Of a stretch of 5,573 bases of DNA, positions 1-5,573 are shown piece by piece. The notes beneath the pieces are model-generated. The model searched no databases and was not told the DNA's origin. It saw nothing but the letters and a program-made list of their open reading frames with translations. The stretch spans positions 1 through 5,573 of the forward strand of contig JAAZFK010000148.1 of assembly GCA_012511735.1 (NCBI GenBank). The letters are read 5' to 3'. The position numbers and the translations under genes were made by a program. Origin of the DNA: Clostridiaceae bacterium. GTDB taxonomy: Bacteria; Bacillota; Clostridia; Saccharofermentanales; DTU023. Position 1 is the first letter of the stretch, and each line of letters begins with the position of its first letter.

Positions 1-1280
1 CTGATCACCTCTTCGGCCAGCTCCAGGCCACCCTGTCCACCCTTGGCCCAGACCTCGGACAAGGCGACGTTGACACCGTGTTTTTCGCATTCGCTTCGTA
101 CCAGCTCAACCTCCGCCTCCGTATCATCAGGGAAACGGTTGATGGCGACGACAACCGGCCGGAGGAAGACATCGGCAACATTCCTGACATGCTGGGTCAG
201 GTTTTCCATGCCCAGGCTGAGCGCTTCCAGATTCTCTCCATTGAGGTCGCTTTTCGCGACTCCCCCGTGCATCTTGAGCGCCCTGACGGTCGCGACCAGG
301 ACAATGGCATCGGGATCCAGCCCCGACATCCTGCATTTGATATCGACAAACTTCTCCGCGCCCAGGTCGGCTCCGAAGCCGGCTTCCGTGATCAGGTATT
401 CTGCGTGCGTCAAACCCATGCTTGTAGCCAACACACTGTTGCAGCCATGCGCGATATTGGCAAAAGGACCGCCATGGACATAGGCCGGCGTCCCCTCCAG
501 CGTCTGAACCAGATTGGGTGCCAGAGCATCCCGAAGTAGAGCAGCCATGGCGCCGTGCGCTTTCAGGTCACTGGCTGTCACGGGCTTGCCTTGGTAGGAA
601 TAACCGATGACAATCCGGCCCAGCCGTTCTTTCAGGTTGGTTAAAGAAGTTGACAGGCAGAAGACCGCCATGATCTCGGACGCGACCGTGATTTCAAAAC
701 CATCTTCGCGGGGCACACCATTCAGGCGCCCGCCCAAGCCGTCAACCACGAAGCGAAGCTGACGGTCATTCATGTCAACAGCCCGCTTCCAGGTAATCTG
801 CTTGGGATCAATGCCCAGCTGATTGCCCTGCTGCAGGTGATTGTCGACCATGGCAGCAAGCAGATTGTTGGCTGCCCCAATGGCGTGCATATCGCCGGTG
901 AAGTGTAAATTGATATCTTCCATGGGCACGACTTGCGCGTAACCGCCTCCGGCGGCGCCGCCTTTGATCCCAAACACAGGTCCCATGGAGGGTTCACGCA
1001 GGGCCAGGGAGCATCGCTTACCCAACTTGGTCAGGGCGTCACCGAGACCGATGGTGGTCGTGGTTTTTCCCTCACCCGCAGGTGTTGGCGTAATGGCGGT
1101 CACAAGGACAAGTTTGCCCTTGTTATCCTCATGTCCTTTGAGCGCCTCCAAGGACACTTTGGCCTTGAATTTGCCGTAATGCTCCAGGTATTGCTGAGGA
1201 ATCCCGGCTCGTTTCGCGATCTCGTCAATCGGTAAAAGTTTTGCCTCCTGCGCGATCTCGATGTCTGACTTATATCCCAT
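1..1280 (-). CDS. fhs: Formate--tetrahydrofolate ligase (10-formyl-THF synthetase), C-terminus cut by window edge
   Basis: This cytoplasmic enzyme joins formate to tetrahydrofolate using ATP, giving 10-formyl-THF. It is a key step of the Wood-Ljungdahl methyl branch and, in reverse, an ATP-yielding step of purine and glycine-type fermentations. The frame is open from the ATG at 1280 to the left edge, showing 426 of the usual 555-560 residues; the last quarter lies outside. Visible family marks are the P-loop TPAGEGKTTTT (about 66-76), the signature GIKGGAAGGGY (104-114), EGTPAYVHGGPFANIAHGCNS-type sequence (about 262-282) and the second signature VATVRALKMHGG (329-340). The N-terminus (SDIEIAQEAK, then YGKFKAKVSLE) is typical. 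Start choice: a GGGAGGG site lies 5 nt before ATG 1280. Two in-frame ATGs at 1298 and 1301 have no properly spaced site. It follows the Crp/Fnr gene after 76 bp with no terminator seen between, so co-transcription is likely. The identification is firm. Confidence 0.97.
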   Translation of the reverse strand, partial: MGYKSDIEIAQEAKLLPIDEIAKRAGIPQQYLEHYGKFKAKVSLEALKGHEDNKGKLVLVTAITPTPAGEGKTTTTIGLGDALTKLGKRCSLALREPSMGPVFGIKGGAAGGGYAQVVPMEDINLHFTGDMHAIGAANNLLAAMVDNHLQQGNQLGIDPKQITWKRAVDMNDRQLRFVVDGLGGRLNGVPREDGFEITVASEIMAVFCLSTSLTNLKERLGRIVIGYSYQGKPVTASDLKAHGAMAALLRDALAPNLVQTLEGTPAYVHGGPFANIAHGCNSVLATSMGLTHAEYLITEAGFGADLGAEKFVDIKCRMSGLDPDAIVLVATVRALKMHGGVAKSDLNGENLEALSLGMENLTQHVRNVADVFLRPVVVAINRFPDDTEAEVELVRSECEKHGVNVALSEVWAKGGQGGLELAEEVI

Positions 1281-1285
1281 TCTTT

Positions 1286-1292
1286 CCCTCCC
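1286..1292 (-). promoter_or_regulatory. Ribosome binding site of fhs
   Basis: GGGAGGG on the minus strand lies 5 nt before the ATG at 1280. It decides the start against two in-frame ATG codons 6 and 7 codons upstream, which overlap or precede this site and have none of their own. Confidence 0.8.
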
Positions 1293-1356
1293 GTTCATCA
1301 TCCCTATGACGATCGTTTGCTATCATTCACGACTCGAGCGCCGTTTGTTCCAATTT

Positions 1357-2094
1357 CTATAAGTCGATATCGCAGTCTTCGTAGAGGCCGCAGGCCAGGC
1401 CGTGCAGGTCTGTCAGCCAGATATTGCGTCCGCTGACACGGATCAGTCCGTCTTTTTCCATGCTGATGAGTTCCCTGGAAAACGAGGGTCTCGGCATGGC
1501 CAGCAGGCGGGCGACCACCTCCTTGGAAACAGGTAGCATGACGGCTGAAGTCGTCGGGACTTCAATGGCTTCGCGAAGGGTCTTTCCTTCATACTCCAGC
1601 TGATCCTCCAACAGGGACAGAAGATAGCCTGAAATTTTGAGGCGCAGGGTCTTCTGTGACAGAAGATGGATTCTCTGATCCTGGTCACGGCCGCGGTCAG
1701 ACAGGAAGGCCATGTAATTCAAAAGCAGCTGTGAGCTTTTCGCGATCAGGCCCAATAGATCCTCCCGGGAAATAAAAATGGTTTTGACCAGGGTCAAGGC
1801 CTCCAGTGAATAGGGATAGTGCCGGAAGGATGAGAAAATCAGATCTGCCCCAAACACCGTTCCGGGGCCAAGCAGGTTAAGTGTGGTGTACTCCCCCGTG
1901 GGGGTGAATTTTTGTCGGGCCGCCTGTCCCTCAATAATCACTCCAATTCCCTGGCAGGTCGCCCCCTCCATAATGACCAGCTGGCCCTTGCCATTAAGAT
2001 GAATGTGGGTGTCGCGGCAATACTCAAGATAAAGGTCGTGGTCCAAACCGGCAAATAGCGGCGTCGACGCCATGACCTCACATGTTTTCTTCAT
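1357..2094 (-). CDS. Crp/Fnr-family transcriptional regulator
   Basis: This is a predicted cytoplasmic DNA-binding regulator of 245 residues. Residues about 12-115 form a cyclic-nucleotide-binding-like beta-barrel (ATPLFAGL-like opening, then EGATCQGIGVIIEGQAA and LLGPGTVFGADLIFSS). A long dimerisation helix follows at about 120-165, then a C-terminal winged helix at about 188-230 with recognition-helix sequence RPSFSRELISMEKDGLI (202-218). The phosphate-binding stretch of true cAMP receptors (FGE followed by an R-x-A) is not kept: here it reads FGAD and RHYPYSLEA, so cAMP is unlikely to be the ligand. The five cysteines (5, 26, 47, 235, 241) do not form the N-terminal cluster of FNR. The protein is somewhat longer than the usual 220-230, with extra residues before the HTH (about 173-187). 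A GGAGG site lies 4 nt before the ATG. It is divergent from the SIMPL/ade genes and upstream of fhs, so it may control both sides and itself. The family is sure; ligand and targets are unknown. Confidence 0.93.
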   Translation of the reverse strand: MKKTCEVMASTPLFAGLDHDLYLEYCRDTHIHLNGKGQLVIMEGATCQGIGVIIEGQAARQKFTPTGEYTTLNLLGPGTVFGADLIFSSFRHYPYSLEALTLVKTIFISREDLLGLIAKSSQLLLNYMAFLSDRGRDQDQRIHLLSQKTLRLKISGYLLSLLEDQLEYEGKTLREAIEVPTTSAVMLPVSKEVVARLLAMPRPSFSRELISMEKDGLIRVSGRNIWLTDLHGLACGLYEDCDIDL

Positions 2095-2121
2095 AGATCC
2101 TCCATCGTCCGGCCCTGTCTT

Positions 2122-2140
2122 TTATTCCAGATCAGAATAA
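2122..2140. repeat. Inverted repeat TTATTC-N7-GAATAA
   Basis: Two perfect 6-bp arms (2122-2127 and 2135-2140) are separated by 7 bp. The dyad overlaps the candidate -10 and start site of the regulator gene. It could be an operator. About one arm pair of this quality is expected by chance in a region of this size, so it is weak evidence alone. Confidence 0.35.
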
Positions 2141-2162
2141 CAAATTACAGAACGCTTGTCCT
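2134..2162 (-). promoter_or_regulatory. Candidate promoter of the Crp/Fnr gene
   Basis: On the minus strand, AGGACA (2162-2157, 4 of 6 to the -35 consensus) is separated by 17 bp from TATTCT (2139-2134, 4 of 6 to the -10 consensus). Transcription would start near 2127, giving a leader of roughly 33 nt that carries the GGAGG site. The match is modest, and this is the best-spaced pair I found by eye. Confidence 0.35.
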
Positions 2163-2166
2163 GTAA
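2145..2166. promoter_or_regulatory. 22-bp dyad, candidate Crp/Fnr-type operator
   Basis: TTACAG (2145-2150) and CTGTAA (2161-2166) are perfect inverse complements. Two further symmetric pairs inside (AC at 2152-2153 with GT at 2158-2159) bring it to 8 of 11 matched pairs. The 22-bp length fits the size of sites bound by Crp/Fnr dimers, though the half-site is not the TGTGA of E. coli CRP or the TTGAT of FNR. It lies over the -35 and spacer of the regulator's candidate promoter, as expected for autorepression. The binding protein is inferred from position only. Confidence 0.4.
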
Positions 2167-2203
2167 AAGTCCTTATTACATCGTGCAACAGTATCATATC
2201 ACG

Positions 2204-2221
2204 ATCACAAAATTCACAAAA
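2204..2221 (+). repeat. Tandem 9-bp direct repeat (A/T)TCACAAAA
   Basis: ATCACAAAA (2204-2212) is followed directly by TTCACAAAA (2213-2221), 8 of 9 identical, with another TCACG just before at 2199-2203. It lies upstream of the candidate extended -10 of the SIMPL gene, where activator sites or an imperfect -35 would be. No known regulator is recognised. Confidence 0.45.
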
Positions 2222-2235
2222 CGACGCCGCCAGCA

Positions 2236-2244
2236 TGCTAAGAT
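2236..2244 (+). promoter_or_regulatory. Candidate extended -10 promoter for the SIMPL-ade genes
   Basis: TGC directly before TAAGAT (2239-2244) gives a TGn extended -10 element with 4 of 6 matches to TATAAT. A good -35-like TTCACA exists at 2213-2218 but is 20 bp away, too far for a standard spacer, so the promoter may need an activator or rely on the TGn element. The start would be near 2251, leaving a leader of about 25 nt with the GGAGG site. Confidence 0.35.
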
Positions 2245-2263
2245 AGAGACGAAATCACCAATT

Positions 2264-2268
2264 GGAGG
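2264..2268 (+). promoter_or_regulatory. Ribosome binding site of the SIMPL gene
   Basis: GGAGG lies 7 nt before ATG 2276. It decides the start: the frame is open further upstream to a TTG at 2156, but that codon has no such site and the 40 extra residues are basic, low in family resemblance and overlap the promoter region. Confidence 0.8.
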
Positions 2269-2275
2269 ATCGGCC

Positions 2276-2929
2276 ATGATCAGAACAATCCGGGTAACGG
2301 GAACGGGACAAATGACCGTCCAGCCTGATACCGTCCACCTTCTCCTCACCCTTACCGGCGCCCATGACCAGTACGGCAAAGCCTTGGAGGAATCGGCTGT
2401 CTCGTCAGGTCGTCTCAAACAGGCCCTGGCCGCGGTCGGCATTCAACCGGATGAACTCAAAACCAGCCTTTTGACCATTGACAGCAAGCAGGAAGGGTTT
2501 CAGGATAAAGACGGCCAGTACAAACAGCGATTCGTGGGCTTCGAGTATGTTCACCGGCTCAAGCTGATCATGGACGTGGACAGGGACAAGCTGGGGCAGG
2601 TCTTGACCGCCTTTCTCGAAAGTGGTGTGCCCGTTGAATTCCAGATTCTTTACCAGATCAGGGATCCGGAAGCGATCAAAGGCGAACTGATCAAACGGGC
2701 AGTATTAGACGCCAAGGGCAAGGCCAAAAACCTGGCTGATGCCGCCGGTGTCAGTCTGGGGAAAATCATGCGCATGGTCTACCCGAGAGAAGAGATTCCC
2801 CTTCGCCATGAAGTGATGAGAAGTGCCCGCCTCACTGCCCCGACTGCCTTCGGCGCCGTCGATCCCGACCTTGAGCCGGACGATCTCAAGTTCACTGAAT
2901 CGGTGAATGTGATCTGGGAAATTCAATAG
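2276..2929 (+). CDS. SIMPL-domain (DUF541, YggE-like) protein, apparently cytoplasmic
   Basis: The product is 217 residues, nearly all one SIMPL/DUF541 domain. The opening IRVTGTGQMTVQPDTV (3-20) has the usual V-x-G-x-G then P-D pattern. The centre FVGFEYVHRLKLIMD (86-100) matches the conserved GF/GY-containing strand. Next come a strand ending in FQILYQIRDPE (122-132) and the helix with AVLDAKGKAKNLADAAG (142-158), which matches the family's A-x-x-DA-x-x-KA-x-x-LA pattern. The C-terminus is a final strand (SVNVIWEIQ). Characterised relatives such as E. coli YggE are exported and linked to oxidative stress. This one starts straight at the domain with no signal peptide or membrane segment, so it should stay in the cytoplasm. 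It lies 36 bp before ade on the same strand, almost certainly in one operon, and diverges from the Crp/Fnr gene. The family call is strong; the molecular function of the family is unknown. Confidence 0.9.
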   Translation: MIRTIRVTGTGQMTVQPDTVHLLLTLTGAHDQYGKALEESAVSSGRLKQALAAVGIQPDELKTSLLTIDSKQEGFQDKDGQYKQRFVGFEYVHRLKLIMDVDRDKLGQVLTAFLESGVPVEFQILYQIRDPEAIKGELIKRAVLDAKGKAKNLADAAGVSLGKIMRMVYPREEIPLRHEVMRSARLTAPTAFGAVDPDLEPDDLKFTESVNVIWEIQ

Positions 2930-2965
2930 GCAGCCACTTCGGCCAAGAATGAACAGGAGGCCTTC

Positions 2966-4702
2966 ATGAACCAGGAAGCTTTGAAACGTCTGATTGACGT
3001 GGCAGCGGGTCGGGAGCCCGCCGACCTTGTCATCAAGAACTGCCGGATCGTCGATGTCGGCCTGGGCGAAGTGCGGCAGGGTGACATCGCCATCGTTGAT
3101 GGATTAATCGCCGGTACAGGCGATTATGAGGGCAAGGAGACAATCGACGCTGAGGGACTCTTCGCCATGCCCGGCTTGATCGACGCCCATATCCACATCG
3201 AGTCCGCCTTCGTCACGCCGGAAGAGATCAGCCGCCTGCTGGTGCCTTTTGGAACCACCAGCATCATCGCAGATCCTCACGAAATCGCCAATGTAGCGGG
3301 CATCAAGGGAATCCAATACATGTTGGACGCGGCCGCCGAGGCGGTGCTTCACATCGAGTACGTCGTCCCTTCCTGTGTCCCGGCGACGCCCTTTGAGAAC
3401 GCGGGCGCCATCCTGGAAGCCGCGGATTTGGAAGGACCCCTGGCCGATGACCGGATCCTGGGCCTGGGTGAGTTCATGAACTTCCCCGGTGTCATTCACG
3501 CGGATCCGGGTGTCCTGGACAAACTGGCCGCGGCCAAGCGCGTCAACAAGCTGATCGATGGCCACAGCCCCGGCATCAGCGGGAAGGAGCTTTGCGCTTA
3601 CGCCTCAGCGGGCATCCTGGCAGATCACGAATGCTCAACCAAAGAAGAGATGTACGAGCGTCTTCAAAATGGTATGTACATCCTGATGCGGCAGGGGTCA
3701 GCCTGCCACAATCTGGAGGACCTGCTTCCTGTAGTGACTACGCGCAACGCCAGACGCTGCCTCCTTTGCTCAGACGACCGGCAGCCCAAGACCATTCTGG
3801 AAGAGGGTCATCTGGACGATCATCTGCGCAAATGCGTCAAGTTCGGCATCCACCCCGTGACCGCGGTTCAGATGGCGACACTGAACGCCGCCGAGGCCTT
3901 CGGCCTCAAGGATCGGGGCGCCCTTTTCCCGGGCAGACGGGCCGACATCACTCTGGTCAACAACCTGGAGGAGTTCAAGGCCAAGTACGTCTTCATCGAC
4001 GGTGAAAAGGTGGCGGAAGACGGCCGTTATCTGCTGCCGGTCAAACGGGCGGATATCTCGCCTGTCCGCAGCAGTGTTCATGTCAAGGATTTTTCCATTG
4101 ACAGACTGAGACTCAAGCTGAAAAAGAACAAGGTGCACGTGATCGACATCCTGCCGGGCGGGGTCGTCACCGGCAAGGGAGTCGCAGAAGTCCAAACTGA
4201 CCCCGAAGGTGACTTCATCTATCAGGCGGACCAGGATATCGTCAAACTGGCTGTCATCGAGCGCCACAAGAACACCGGCAATGCCGCTGTCGGCCTCCTG
4301 CGGGGCTACGGCATCAAGGAAGGGGCCGTGGCGCTTACCATCGCCCACGATTCGCACAACATCATCACAGCGGGTACAAACGACGAGGACATGGCTTTTG
4401 CCGTTGAGGAACTGATCAAGCAGGAAGGCGGCGTGATCCTGGTAAAAGACCGGCAAGTCCTCTCCCGCCTCCCCCTCCCCGTTGGCGGCATCATGAGTGA
4501 CCAGTCGGGCGAGTGGGTCAACGACAGGTTGTCGGAGCTGCATGAGACTGCCATCAGAGAACTGAAGGTGAGCGGGGAAGTCGAACCCATCATGACACTT
4601 TGCTTCATGGCTCTGCCCGTTATCCCCGAATTGAAACTGACCGACATGGGCCTGTTCGATGTCACCCGATTTGACTTCATTTCGCTGGAGGCGGACGATT
4701 AG
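2966..4702 (+). CDS. ade: Adenine deaminase
   Basis: The enzyme hydrolyses adenine to hypoxanthine and ammonia in purine salvage or breakdown, in the cytoplasm. It is a metal-dependent amidohydrolase of the AdeC type, which binds Mn or Fe. At 578 residues it has the family's normal length and looks complete. Visible marks in order are the beta-sandwich start (DLVIKNCRIVDV, 20-31), the metal motif HIHIES (75-80), ADPHEIANV (102-110), GLGEFMN (166-172), DGHSPG (198-203), ADHE (219-222), CSDDR (268-272), NAAEAFGL (307-314) with RRADITLV (324-331) closing the barrel, and the AdeC-specific C-terminal part with AHDSHNII (460-467), LPVGGIMSD (504-512) and ALPVIPELKLTDMGLFDV (549-566). An AGGAGG site lies 5 nt before the ATG. 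It follows the SIMPL gene by 36 bp and ends just before a rho-independent terminator. The identification is firm. Its metabolic role, salvage or fermentation of purines, is not decided by the sequence. Confidence 0.97.
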   Translation: MNQEALKRLIDVAAGREPADLVIKNCRIVDVGLGEVRQGDIAIVDGLIAGTGDYEGKETIDAEGLFAMPGLIDAHIHIESAFVTPEEISRLLVPFGTTSIIADPHEIANVAGIKGIQYMLDAAAEAVLHIEYVVPSCVPATPFENAGAILEAADLEGPLADDRILGLGEFMNFPGVIHADPGVLDKLAAAKRVNKLIDGHSPGISGKELCAYASAGILADHECSTKEEMYERLQNGMYILMRQGSACHNLEDLLPVVTTRNARRCLLCSDDRQPKTILEEGHLDDHLRKCVKFGIHPVTAVQMATLNAAEAFGLKDRGALFPGRRADITLVNNLEEFKAKYVFIDGEKVAEDGRYLLPVKRADISPVRSSVHVKDFSIDRLRLKLKKNKVHVIDILPGGVVTGKGVAEVQTDPEGDFIYQADQDIVKLAVIERHKNTGNAAVGLLRGYGIKEGAVALTIAHDSHNIITAGTNDEDMAFAVEELIKQEGGVILVKDRQVLSRLPLPVGGIMSDQSGEWVNDRLSELHETAIRELKVSGEVEPIMTLCFMALPVIPELKLTDMGLFDVTRFDFISLEADD

Positions 4703-4725
4703 TCAAAGCCCGGACTAAAACCCGC

Positions 4726-4760
4726 CAACCGCCTCCTCCCCGGGGGCGGTTGCGTTTTTT
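4726..4760 (+). terminator. Rho-independent terminator after ade, next to the nitrilase start
   Basis: CAACCGCC (4726-4733) pairs perfectly with GGCGGTTG (4745-4752) around an 11-nt C/G-rich loop, followed by CG and six T (4755-4760). An A-tract upstream (4717-4720) could extend pairing with the T run. It ends the SIMPL-ade transcript, yet it lies only 17 nt before the next start codon, so downstream genes depend on read-through or a promoter inside the end of ade. The loop sequence CCTCCT (4732-4737) is complementary to the downstream AGGAGG (4767-4772). Confidence 0.85.
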
Positions 4761-4766
4761 CAGGAC

Positions 4767-4772
4767 AGGAGG
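4767..4772 (+). promoter_or_regulatory. Ribosome binding site of the nitrilase-family gene
   Basis: AGGAGG lies 5 nt before ATG 4778 and fixes that start. It begins only 6 nt after the T-tract of the terminator and could pair with CCTCCT at 4732-4737 in the terminator's stem-loop. Confidence 0.8.
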
Positions 4773-4777
4773 TACTT

Positions 4778-5542
4778 ATGGATCAGCCGGATAAGAGAAG
4801 GAAACCGCTCCGTATCACCTGCGCCTGCCTGCCCGCCTCCATTGATGATCTGGATCACAATATGGCGACCATGAAAACCGCACTATTAGAGGCAAGACCA
4901 CACAAGCCGGACCTGGTCGTCTTCGGCGAAGCTTTTCTGACCGGTTTTAACGGGCTCAATTTCAACTATTCACGCGACGCCATGAAGGCGCTTTTCATCC
5001 GGGGAAAAGAAATCAGCCAGATCCGGCGATGGGCCGCTGATGAAGGAGTCGCGATCGGCTTTGGTTTCCACGAAAATGACCACGGCTATCTTTTCTCCTC
5101 CTACCTGGTCATCGACAGGCAAGGTGACATTAAGGGTCACTACCGGAGAGTTTCAGAAGGATGGAGGATCAAAGGCACCGGCGTCGAGTACAAAGAAGGA
5201 AGTGAATTTATTACTTTCAAATTGAATCAAACCAATATCACTATCCTTGTTTGCGGTGATTTTTGGGAAGACCATCTCCTCATGCCTATTATCGACAGGG
5301 ATGTGGACACCGATCTTTTCCTCTGGCCTGTCCATTGTGATTACCCCATCGATGAGTGGCATGAATCGATCCGGGAGGAATACAGGGAGCGGTCACAGAT
5401 TCTGGCTAAACCGGTCCTCTTTTACAACAACTACATTGACCAGGAGGACCGGGCAAAGGGAGGCGCTTATCTCTGGCACTGGGGCAGGGAACTTGGAGCC
5501 CTTGCCTACGGAGAGCCGGGCTTATTGCAGGTGGAGGTTTAA
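4778..5542 (+). CDS. Carbon-nitrogen hydrolase (nitrilase superfamily), substrate unknown
   Basis: The 254 residues cover the whole nitrilase/amidase sandwich fold, at the short end of the family's usual length. The catalytic Glu is in VVFGEAFLTGF (E51) and the nucleophile in ILVCGDFWED (C159). The late strand region KPVLFYNNY and GGAYLWHWGRELGALAYGEPGLLQVEV is the normal C-terminal end. The third catalytic residue, a Lys usually found as YRK, is replaced: the text reads GHYRRVSEGWR, so R124 stands where Lys is expected. K132 or the second Glu region could compensate, or this may be a subfamily trait. There is no signal peptide or membrane segment, so it is probably cytoplasmic, cutting an amide, carbamoyl or nitrile bond and releasing ammonia. 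It lies after the ade terminator and is followed by a membrane-protein-like gene start 1 bp after its stop codon, so those two form an operon. The superfamily is sure; activity and substrate are not. Confidence 0.9.
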   Translation: MDQPDKRRKPLRITCACLPASIDDLDHNMATMKTALLEARPHKPDLVVFGEAFLTGFNGLNFNYSRDAMKALFIRGKEISQIRRWAADEGVAIGFGFHENDHGYLFSSYLVIDRQGDIKGHYRRVSEGWRIKGTGVEYKEGSEFITFKLNQTNITILVCGDFWEDHLLMPIIDRDVDTDLFLWPVHCDYPIDEWHESIREEYRERSQILAKPVLFYNNYIDQEDRAKGGAYLWHWGRELGALAYGEPGLLQVEV

Positions 5543-5543
5543 T

Positions 5544-5573
5544 ATGCTTTTCATCGTCTTTATTCTGGTATTC
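5544..5573 (+). CDS. Start of an unidentified gene with a hydrophobic N-terminus, cut by window edge
   Basis: Only ten codons are visible, reading MLFIVFILVF, which looks like the start of a transmembrane segment or signal anchor. A GGAGG site (5533-5537), placed inside the last codons of the nitrilase gene, lies 6 nt before the ATG, and the ATG follows that gene's stop by 1 bp, the usual sign of translational coupling. A membrane protein such as a transporter would fit beside a hydrolase, but ten residues do not allow a family call. Confidence 0.55.
   Translation, partial: MLFIVFILVF

Noticed and set aside
43..539. Open frames of 146 and 153 codons on the plus strand over fhs
   Set aside because: They lie antisense to fhs, whose signatures are unmistakable. 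Their translations show no domain and they lack good ribosome binding sites.
1302..1330. The palindrome ACGATCGT and nearby ATGA/TCAT pairs between the regulator and fhs as a terminator or operator
   Set aside because: The palindrome is only 8 bp with no hairpin loop, no T-tract follows on the minus strand, and the surrounding pairs are too short to exceed chance.
2156..2275. A 40-residue N-terminal extension of the SIMPL protein from a TTG codon
   Set aside because: There is no ribosome binding site at the TTG, the stretch overlaps the divergent promoter region, and ATG 2276 has GGAGG at proper spacing and starts the domain directly.
3770..4543. A 257-codon open frame on the minus strand inside ade
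   Set aside because: It is fully antisense to a firmly identified gene, has no family resemblance, and long antisense frames are common opposite GC-rich coding sequence.
4671..4699. TTGACT at the end of ade as the -35 of a promoter for the nitrilase gene
   Set aside because: The -35 is good, but at 17 bp the -10 position reads GACGAT with 3 of 6 matches, and such a transcript would still pass through the terminator. It is too weak to annotate.

Overview
The window is about 5.6 kb of densely coded bacterial DNA. The genes have moderately high GC, strong GGAGG-type ribosome binding sites and short gaps. The protein types (formate--tetrahydrofolate ligase, a Crp/Fnr regulator of the clostridial kind, a 578-residue adenine deaminase) point to an anaerobic Firmicute, probably a member of the Clostridia. 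This placement rests on protein style and Shine-Dalgarno strength, not on a marker gene.

Layout. The left part reads leftward: a Crp/Fnr-family regulator (1357-2094) is followed 76 bp downstream by fhs, formate--tetrahydrofolate ligase (start at 1280, cut by the window edge after 426 codons). A 181-bp divergent intergenic region (2095-2275) holds candidate promoters for both sides and several small inverted and direct repeats, the best being a 22-bp dyad at 2145-2166. The right part reads rightward: a SIMPL-domain (DUF541) protein without a signal peptide (2276-2929), adenine deaminase ade (2966-4702), a rho-independent terminator (4726-4760), a nitrilase-superfamily carbon-nitrogen hydrolase (4778-5542), and the first ten codons of a gene whose product begins with a hydrophobic segment (from 5544).

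How the genes may work together. Adenine deaminase turns adenine into hypoxanthine and ammonia. Fhs interconverts formate and 10-formyl-tetrahydrofolate with ATP, and in purine-fermenting clostridia it recovers ATP from the one-carbon unit released by purine breakdown. The nitrilase-like enzyme probably acts on an amide or ureide-like C-N bond. A nitrogen and one-carbon salvage theme under the divergent Crp/Fnr regulator is therefore plausible, but it is inferred from gene order only, since fhs and ade are both common alone in this group.

No rRNA, tRNA, CRISPR array, insertion sequence or prophage gene was seen. No clearly new system is evident. The points most worth a second look are the regulator's operator region, the arginine at the nitrilase's expected catalytic lysine, and the terminator whose loop can pair with the next gene's Shine-Dalgarno sequence.
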